Source: Haloarculaceae archaeon (GTDB taxonomy: Archaea > Halobacteriota > Halobacteria > Halobacteriales > Haloarculaceae). Taken from it: DNA of 5,021 nt. Positions 1 to 4,095 of this stretch are shown here, piece after piece (position 1 is the stretch's first letter; every line of letters begins with the position of its first letter). The notes under the pieces were generated by a model. That model was not told the origin of the DNA. It saw only the letters and a program-made list of their open reading frames with translations, and ran no database searches. The stretch lies in the NCBI GenBank assembly GCA_018609665.1, contig JAHENN010000053.1, forward strand, positions 1 through 5,021. Direction: 5' to 3'. A program made the translations under genes and the position numbers.

Positions 1-684
1 ATCGGCGGCGACGTCACGGTCGCCGGCGCGGTCGGCGGCGACGCGAACCTCTTCGCCGGGTCGATCACCCTCGCCGAGACGGCGACAATCGAGGAGGACC
101 TCACCTACGAGGGGAGCCTCGAGGACCGCGGCGCCGCCGTCGGCGGGGCAACCCAGCGGACGCAGGAGCTGGCGCTCGTCCCGCCGGCCGGCGCGCTGTC
201 GGTTCTCTTCTCGGTGCTGATGTTCTTCGCCAACCTCCTGCTGGGGGCGATACTGCTGGCCGTCGGCCCCCGCTTCGCCGACGCCGCCCACGAGACGACC
301 GTCGCCGAGCCGCTGCGGACCGCCGGCGTCGGGCTTGCGGCGCTGGCCGGCGCCGCCGCCGGGAGCCTCCTGCTGGCGATCACCGTCGTCGGGCTGCCGC
401 TGGCCGTCGCCCTGGCGCTGTCGACGCTCGTGCTCGCGTGGGTGGCGTCCGTCTACGGCCGGTACGTCGTCGGCGCGTGGCTGCTGTCGTACACCGACGC
501 CGACGGCCGGTACCTCGCGCTGCTGGTCGGGGCCGTCGTCGTCGCGCTGCTGGGGCTCGTCCCGTTCCTCGGGACCGCCGTCAGCGCGGTCGTCCTCCTG
601 CTCGGCGCCGGCGTCGTCGCGCTGGCGCTGCGGCGGCTCTACGAGCTGGTCGCCCGGAACCGGGGCGGCCTCTCGGGGATGTAG
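1..684 (+). CDS. Bactofilin-like polymer-forming protein with C-terminal membrane domain (5' partial)
   Basis: The frame is open from base 1 to the TAG at 682-684, giving 227 visible residues; the N-terminus lies left of the window. Visible residues 1-40 are Gly-rich short beta repeats (GGDVTVAG, then GGDANLFAGSITL and TIEEDLTYEGS), the pattern of the bactofilin/DUF583 right-handed beta-helix. A linker containing QRTQE (52-56) follows. Hydrophobic segments lie at about 64-89, 107-125, 127-153, 171-188 and 190-210, so four or five membrane passes, ending in a short Arg-containing tail. The Gly/Pro pattern in the last segments (VGLPLAV, LVPFLGTAVSAVVLLLGAG) is what I know from haloarchaeal proteins annotated as polymer-forming cytoskeletal. 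By inference it is a membrane-anchored scaffold with the beta domain in the cytoplasm. GTG 214 and ATG 220 are internal codons inside the first membrane segment, not starts. The fold call is good; the cellular role is unproven. Confidence 0.82.
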   Translation: MGGDVTVAGAVGGDANLFAGSITLAETATIEEDLTYEGSLEDRGAAVGGATQRTQELALVPPAGALSVLFSVLMFFANLLLGAILLAVGPRFADAAHETTVAEPLRTAGVGLAALAGAAAGSLLLAITVVGLPLAVALALSTLVLAWVASVYGRYVVGAWLLSYTDADGRYLALLVGAVVVALLGLVPFLGTAVSAVVLLLGAGVVALALRRLYELVARNRGGLSGM

Positions 685-685
685 C

Positions 686-706
686 GGCAGGCTGAACACG
701 CCTGCC
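686..706 (+). terminator. Hairpin just after the bactofilin-like gene, possible transcript 3' end
   Basis: GGCAGGC at 686-692 and GCCTGCC at 700-706 are a perfect 7-bp inverted repeat around a 7-nt loop (TGAACAC). It starts two bases after the TAG stop. No T-run follows (the next bases are CTCCCAGC), and archaeal intrinsic termination usually depends on a U-tract, so this could equally be a 3'-end stabilising or processing structure, or chance in GC-rich DNA. Confidence 0.35.
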
Positions 707-796
707 CTCCCAGCGACCGACGTGCACGCGACGCGCGGGTCCGACGGCTCGCCGGTGCCGGCCGACTTCCCGGTCGACGCGGGCCGCCCCAGGCCC
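707..796. other. Intergenic spacer between the bactofilin-like gene and the GNAT gene
   Basis: The full gap is 685-810. Beyond the hairpin at its left end and the Shine-Dalgarno region at its right end, this GC-rich stretch shows no AT-rich TATA-like box at a usual distance from the 811 start, no RNA gene and no coding frame resembling a known protein. The lack of a visible promoter leaves open that the GNAT gene is read through from upstream. Confidence 0.5.
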
Positions 797-804
797 GGGG
801 AGGT
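797..804 (+). promoter_or_regulatory. Shine-Dalgarno sequence of the GNAT gene
   Basis: GGGGAGGT lies six bases before the ATG at 811, with the GGAGG core at 799-803. It is complementary to the 3' end of 16S rRNA and supports the ATG at 811. It also argues for a leadered message here, unlike the two divergent genes near 2600. The bases could pair locally with CCCC at 787-790. Confidence 0.65.
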
Positions 805-810
805 CGGCTG

Positions 811-1158
811 ATGGAGGTCCGTCCGGCCCGGCCCGGCGAGCAGGCAACCGTCCGCGGCGTTCTCAACGCCGCGATGCTGTCCGTCGACGACGACGCCCTC
901 CGCGACGGAACGACGCTCGTGGCCGCCGCCGACGGCCGGGTCGTCGGTGTGCTGGTGCTGGACGGCGACCGGATCGCGGCGGTCGCCGTCCGTCCGGGGC
1001 GGCGCGGCCAGGGCGTCGGGACGGCGCTCGTCGAGGCGGCGGCCGCCCGCCGCGACCGGCTGGTCGCTGGCTTCGACCCCGGGGTGCGGCCGTTCTACGA
1101 GTCGCTGGGCTTCGACGTCGAGCGGTCGGGCGAGCGGTGCCGCGGTGTCCGGGAGTAG
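811..1158 (+). CDS. Short GNAT-family N-acetyltransferase
   Basis: This 115-residue protein belongs to the GCN5-related N-acetyltransferases, which move the acetyl group of acetyl-CoA to an amine. The N-terminal strand MEVRPAR with the following helix is the usual GNAT beginning. Residues 36-50 (LVAAADGRVVGVLVL) form the beta2-beta3 hairpin. Residues 56-79 are motif A, with the acetyl-CoA pyrophosphate loop RRGQGVG at 64-70 followed by its helix. FYESLGF at 95-101 is motif B. At 115 residues it is shorter than the usual 140-170; the shortening lies between strand 1 and the hairpin and at the C-terminus, while the CoA-binding core is complete. It contains no lysine and is charge-balanced (17 acidic, 17 Arg), less acidic than the other soluble proteins here. 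The start is supported by a Shine-Dalgarno sequence. The substrate cannot be told from sequence, and adjacency to the bactofilin-like gene does not reveal it. Confidence 0.88.
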   Translation: MEVRPARPGEQATVRGVLNAAMLSVDDDALRDGTTLVAAADGRVVGVLVLDGDRIAAVAVRPGRRGQGVGTALVEAAAARRDRLVAGFDPGVRPFYESLGFDVERSGERCRGVRE

Positions 1159-1162
1159 CCGC

Positions 1163-1197
1163 CCGCCGCGACCCGCGGGCACCGCAGGTCGCGGCGG
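1163..1197. terminator. Long inverted repeat between convergent genes, candidate two-way terminator
   Basis: CCGCCGCGACC at 1163-1173 and GGTCGCGGCGG at 1187-1197 pair perfectly over 11 bp. After one C/A mismatch (1174/1186) the stem continues four more pairs (1175-1178 with 1182-1185), closing on the 3-nt loop GCA. It takes up 35 of the 39 bases between the GNAT stop and the phosphohexomutase stop, and its right arm touches that second stop codon. The position suggests a shared 3'-end element for both convergent transcripts. There is no T-tract on either strand, so termination by the usual archaeal route is not evident. Confidence 0.5.
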
Positions 1198-2568
1198 TCA
1201 GACGAGCGGCTCGACGAGGTCGGTGCCGGCCGCGAGCAGCTCCTCGACCCGGTCGTCGGCGTCGGCCTCGGCGTAGACCCGCAGCTTCGGCTCGGTGCCG
1301 CTGGGCCGGACCAGCAGCCACGAGCCGTCCGCCAGCAGTAGCTTGAACCCGTCGGCGGTGCCGACCTCCTCGACGGCGGCGCCGGCGACGGCGTCGGGGA
1401 TGGCCGCCTCCAGCGACCCCAGAACCGCGGCCTTCCGGTCGTCGGGGCAGTCGACGCTGACGCGGTCCTGGACGATGTCGCCGTGGGCCGTCCGGAGCCG
1501 GTCGAGCCGGTCGTCCAGCGGCTCGGCGGCGTGGGCGGCGGCGACCAGCAGCGCGACCAGGACGCCGTCCTTGTTGCGGAGGTGGCCGGCGACGCCGAAG
1601 CCGCCGGACTCCTCGCCGCCGACGAGGGCGTCGTGGTCGGCCATCGCCTCGGCGACCCACTTGAAGCCGACGGGCGTCTCGTGGACGGCGTGGCCGTGGG
1701 CCTCGGCCACCCGGTCGAGGAGGAACGTCGTCGAGACGGTGCGGACGGCGTCGCCGCCGCCGTCCTCGAGGAGGTAGTCGTACAGCGCCGCGAACAGCCA
1801 GTTGGGGTCGACGACCCCCCGCTCCGGCGTGACGACGCCGACCCGGTCGGCGTCGCCGTCGTTCGCCACCCCGAGGTCGGCGTCGTCGCCGACGCGGGCG
1901 ACGAGTTCCCCGAGGCGTTCGCCGGACGGCTCCGGCGGCGTGCCGCCGAACTCCGGGTCGTGGCCGTGGCGGAGCCGGACCACGTCCGCGCCGGCGCGCG
2001 CGAGCAGTTCGTCGGTGACGCCCCGGCCGCTGCCGTGCATCGCGTCGTGGGCGACCGTCAGCCCCGCGAGGTCGGCGTCGACGAACGCCAGCGCGTGCTC
2101 GAGGTACGGCTCGAGGAAGTCCCGCTCGGTGACGGCGCCCCACTCCGACTCCGGGCGCGGGTCGGGCGCCCGGAGGTTCGCGGCCAGCCGGTCGGTGACC
2201 GCCGGGAGCGCCGGCGCGCCGTCGGCGGGGACGAACTTGATCCCGTTGTACGACGGCGGATTGTGGCTGGCGGTCACCTGCAGCGCGCCCGCCAGCCCGC
2301 GGTCGACGACGGTCCAGGCGACGACCGGCGTCGGCGTGTCGCGGTCCGGGAGGCTGGCGTCGACGCCGCCCGCACAGAGCACGCGGGCCAGCTCCTCGGC
2401 GGCTTCCCGCGACCCCTCGCGGGGGTCGTAGCCGACGGCGACGGCCGGAGCGTCGTCGGCCTCCTCGCGCACGTGATCGACGACGGCCTGGCCGACGGCG
2501 CGGACCCGCGGCGTCGTGAACTCGTCGACGGTCGTCCGCCAGCCGTCGGTGCCGAACTCGACGTCCAT
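1198..2568 (-). CDS. Phosphohexomutase (phosphoglucomutase/phosphomannomutase family)
   Basis: The 456-residue enzyme is a complete alpha-D-phosphohexomutase, which interconverts hexose 1- and 6-phosphates through a phosphoserine intermediate and feeds sugar nucleotides for glycans and the cell surface. All four functional loops are visible: FGTDGWR at 5-11; the phosphoserine loop TASHNP at 99-104, with Ser101 as the phosphorylated residue; the Mg-binding loop DGDADR at 237-242; and the sugar-binding loop GEESGG at 318-323. The phosphate-binding loop RPSGTEP is at 421-427. The length is normal for the family. The frame stays open well upstream, but that part is antisense to rfcC. The ATG at 2568 is chosen because FGTDGWR should lie close to the N-terminus and because a T-rich box sits about 27 nt before it, as for a leaderless message. 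Sequence alone does not settle glucose, mannose or glucosamine phosphate specificity. It is divergent from rfcC with no obvious functional link. Confidence 0.95.
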   Translation of the reverse strand: MDVEFGTDGWRTTVDEFTTPRVRAVGQAVVDHVREEADDAPAVAVGYDPREGSREAAEELARVLCAGGVDASLPDRDTPTPVVAWTVVDRGLAGALQVTASHNPPSYNGIKFVPADGAPALPAVTDRLAANLRAPDPRPESEWGAVTERDFLEPYLEHALAFVDADLAGLTVAHDAMHGSGRGVTDELLARAGADVVRLRHGHDPEFGGTPPEPSGERLGELVARVGDDADLGVANDGDADRVGVVTPERGVVDPNWLFAALYDYLLEDGGGDAVRTVSTTFLLDRVAEAHGHAVHETPVGFKWVAEAMADHDALVGGEESGGFGVAGHLRNKDGVLVALLVAAAHAAEPLDDRLDRLRTAHGDIVQDRVSVDCPDDRKAAVLGSLEAAIPDAVAGAAVEEVGTADGFKLLLADGSWLLVRPSGTEPKLRVYAEADADDRVEELLAAGTDLVEPLV

Positions 2569-2592
2569 GCCGGCGCGTCGGGCGGAGCGGTG

Positions 2593-2598
2593 AAAAAA
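2593..2598 (-). promoter_or_regulatory. TATA-like box of the phosphohexomutase gene
   Basis: Six consecutive T on the minus strand lie 25-30 nt before the ATG at 2568, in an otherwise GC-rich stretch. No Shine-Dalgarno sequence stands between box and start, which fits a leaderless archaeal promoter. The run sits in the loop of the inverted repeat GCGGT/ACCGC (2587-2591 and 2598-2602). Confidence 0.6.
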
Positions 2599-2627
2599 CC
2601 GCCCGTGACCCGCCCGGAAGGGGGAGG

Positions 2628-2633
2628 CTTTTG
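2628..2633 (+). promoter_or_regulatory. TATA-like box of rfcC
   Basis: CTTTTG lies 26-31 nt before the ATG at 2659, preceded by the purine-rich GGAAGGGGGAGG that could serve as the TFB-recognition element. The GGCTTTTGCC context is common before haloarchaeal genes. The lack of a Shine-Dalgarno sequence near the ATG supports leaderless transcription. Confidence 0.6.
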
Positions 2634-2658
2634 CCCCCGGCACCGGTACGGTCGGACG

Positions 2659-3657
2659 ATGGAATCGCCGCTGTGGACGGAGCGACACGCGCCGTCGCTG
2701 TCGGAGCTGCCGCAGCCGGGGCCGCGCGACGGGCTCCGGCGGGCCGTCGAGGAGCCGATGAACCTCGTCGTCTACGGCCCCGCCGGCGCCGGCAAGACGG
2801 CCGCCGTCCGGGCGCTGGCCGAGGCGACCCACGACGACCCCGACAACGACTTCGTCGAGCTGAACGTCGCGGACTTCTTCGACCGCACCAAGAAGGAGAT
2901 CCGCGAGGACCCCCGGTTCTCGCAGTTCCTCGAGGGCCGTTCGCGGCTCTCCAAGCGGGACATGATCAGCCGCGTGCTGAAGGAGCAGGCCTCCTACCAG
3001 CCCGTCTCGGGGTCGTTCCGGACGGTGCTGCTGGACAACGCCGAGGCCATCCGCGAGGACTTCCAGCAGGCGCTGCGCCGCGTGATGGAACAGCACTACG
3101 AGGCGACGCAGTTCGTCATCGCGACGCGGCAGCCGTCGAAGCTCATCCCGCCCATCGAGTCGCGCTGCTTCCCGGTGCCGATGCGGGCGCCGACCCACGA
3201 GGAGACGGTCGGGGTGCTGGAGACGATCGTCGAGCGTGAGGAGGTCGACCACGACGACGACGGCCTCGAGTACGTCGCCGGCTACGGCGACGGCGACCTG
3301 CGGGAGGCGATCCTCGGCGCCCAGACGGCCGCCGAGGAGGAGGGGGCGGTGACGATGGACGCCGCCTACGAGGCGCTGGGCGACGTCGGGATGACCGACG
3401 ACGTCGAGGCGGTGCTGTCGGCGGCCGACGCCGGCGAGTTCGCCGACGCCCGCGACGGCCTCGACGACCTGCTCTACGACGAGGGGTTCGAGGGCGAGGC
3501 GATACTGCGGGAGCTGCTCGAGACCGCCCGCGGCCGCTACGACGGCGACGAGCTCGCGCGGCTCTACCGGCTGGCCGGCGAGGTCGACCTCGAGATGTCG
3601 GAGGGCAACACCGACCGGGTCCACCTCGGCCGGCTGCTGGCCGAACTCGGGCGGTGA
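2659..3657 (+). CDS. rfcC: Replication factor C small subunit 2 (atypical clamp-loader subunit)
   Basis: This 332-residue AAA+ protein is a clamp-loader small subunit, which with the RFC large subunit and the main small subunit would load PCNA onto primed DNA. In order: a short N-terminal region beginning PLWTERHAP, as in RFC subunits; the Walker A loop GPAGAGKT at 40-47; FVELNVADFF at 65-74 where canonical subunits read LELNASDERG; an expanded segment at about 75-118; the Walker B strand VLLDNAEA at 123-130; QQALRRVME at 136-144; the arginine-finger motif SRC at 168-170; the sensor-2 region GDLREAI at 212-218; and the helical collar domain to the end. Asn127 replaces the catalytic Walker B Glu and Arg157 replaces the sensor-1 Asn. 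This resembles my memory of the second small subunit (RfcC) of Haloferax, so the symbol is by resemblance. The ATG at 2659 follows a TATA-like box at the leaderless distance; the long open frame upstream is antisense to the mutase. Confidence 0.92.
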   Translation: MESPLWTERHAPSLSELPQPGPRDGLRRAVEEPMNLVVYGPAGAGKTAAVRALAEATHDDPDNDFVELNVADFFDRTKKEIREDPRFSQFLEGRSRLSKRDMISRVLKEQASYQPVSGSFRTVLLDNAEAIREDFQQALRRVMEQHYEATQFVIATRQPSKLIPPIESRCFPVPMRAPTHEETVGVLETIVEREEVDHDDDGLEYVAGYGDGDLREAILGAQTAAEEEGAVTMDAAYEALGDVGMTDDVEAVLSAADAGEFADARDGLDDLLYDEGFEGEAILRELLETARGRYDGDELARLYRLAGEVDLEMSEGNTDRVHLGRLLAELGR

Positions 3658-4038
3658 CTACTCCGCCTCGACCATGGTCTCCCTGAGGTCCGTCGCCGAG
3701 ACGATGCCGACGTAGTCGCCGTCGGTGTCGCGGACCGGCAGGTGGTCGATGTCGTAGGTGGTCATCATCGCGGCGGCCTCCTCGAGCCGGAGGCCGACGT
3801 GGATCGACTCCACCGGCGACGTCATCAGGTCCGCCACGGTCGTCCGCTCGGGGTCGAGCCCCTCCGCGACCGCCCCGAGGACGTCGGTGCTCGTGAGGAT
3901 GCCGGCCTCGGCGCCCGGCACGACGAGCGAGCCGATGCCGCGGTCGTGCATCGTCGCCGCCGCCCCGCTGAGCGTCTCGTCCCCCGAGACCGTCGCCACG
4001 GAGGTGGTCATCACGTCCTCGACCTGTGGGTCGTCCAT
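3658..4038 (-). CDS. Stand-alone two-CBS-domain protein
   Basis: The 126-residue protein is essentially only a pair of CBS domains (a Bateman module), which commonly bind AMP, ATP, SAM or similar adenosyl ligands and act as a sensor on a partner protein. CBS1 runs from about residue 7 (VEDVMTTSV) to 57 and CBS2 from about 67 (TVADLMTSPVESI) to 122. Each ends in the ligand-ribose pattern G-I-x-x-x-T-D: GILTSTD at 46-52 and GIVSATD at 111-117. The hairpin before that motif is three residues shorter in CBS1 than in CBS2. The protein is strongly acidic (25 Asp/Glu, 5 Arg, no Lys). A weak Shine-Dalgarno (GAGG, 4043-4046 on the minus strand) precedes the ATG by 4 nt. The gene lies 57 bp after trmG10 on the same strand with no clear promoter between, so co-transcription is likely. 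The stop codon abuts that of rfcC. Ligand and partner are unknown. Confidence 0.93.
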   Translation of the reverse strand: MDDPQVEDVMTTSVATVSGDETLSGAAATMHDRGIGSLVVPGAEAGILTSTDVLGAVAEGLDPERTTVADLMTSPVESIHVGLRLEEAAAMMTTYDIDHLPVRDTDGDYVGIVSATDLRETMVEAE

Positions 4039-4095
4039 ACGGCCTCTGGCGTCCCGACCCGCTTGGCCCTTGCCCTTGCCGCAGCGCTCGCGCCG
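4039..4095 (-). other. Spacer between trmG10 and the CBS gene
   Basis: These 57 bases hold no AT-rich box at the leaderless distance from the CBS start. At that place the minus strand has a tandem CAAGGG repeat (4066-4077), not a TATA-like sequence. I see no hairpin longer than 4 bp. It is most simply an intercistronic spacer. Confidence 0.45.

Noticed and set aside
214..222. GTG 214 or ATG 220 as start of a separate small membrane protein
   Set aside because: The frame is open from base 1 with Gly-rich beta-repeat sequence directly upstream, and both codons lie within the first membrane segment.
863..2143. 426-residue minus-strand open frame rich in Arg, Gly and Pro
   Set aside because: It overlaps the mutase in another frame and crosses the GNAT gene. 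Its composition is that of a frame-shifted shadow of GC-rich coding sequence, with no motif.
1483..2658. Long plus-strand open frame running antisense through the mutase and continuous with rfcC, as if rfcC had a 390-residue N-terminal extension
   Set aside because: Its product resembles no RFC domain and is biased toward Arg, Val and Gly as expected of an antisense frame in GC-rich DNA. The mutase on the other strand has every catalytic motif, and rfcC has its own promoter-like box and ATG at 2659.
2569..3624. Minus-strand open frame extending the mutase upstream by about 350 residues
   Set aside because: It is the antisense shadow of rfcC. The family N-terminal motif FGTDGWR begins four residues after the ATG at 2568, so no extension is needed.
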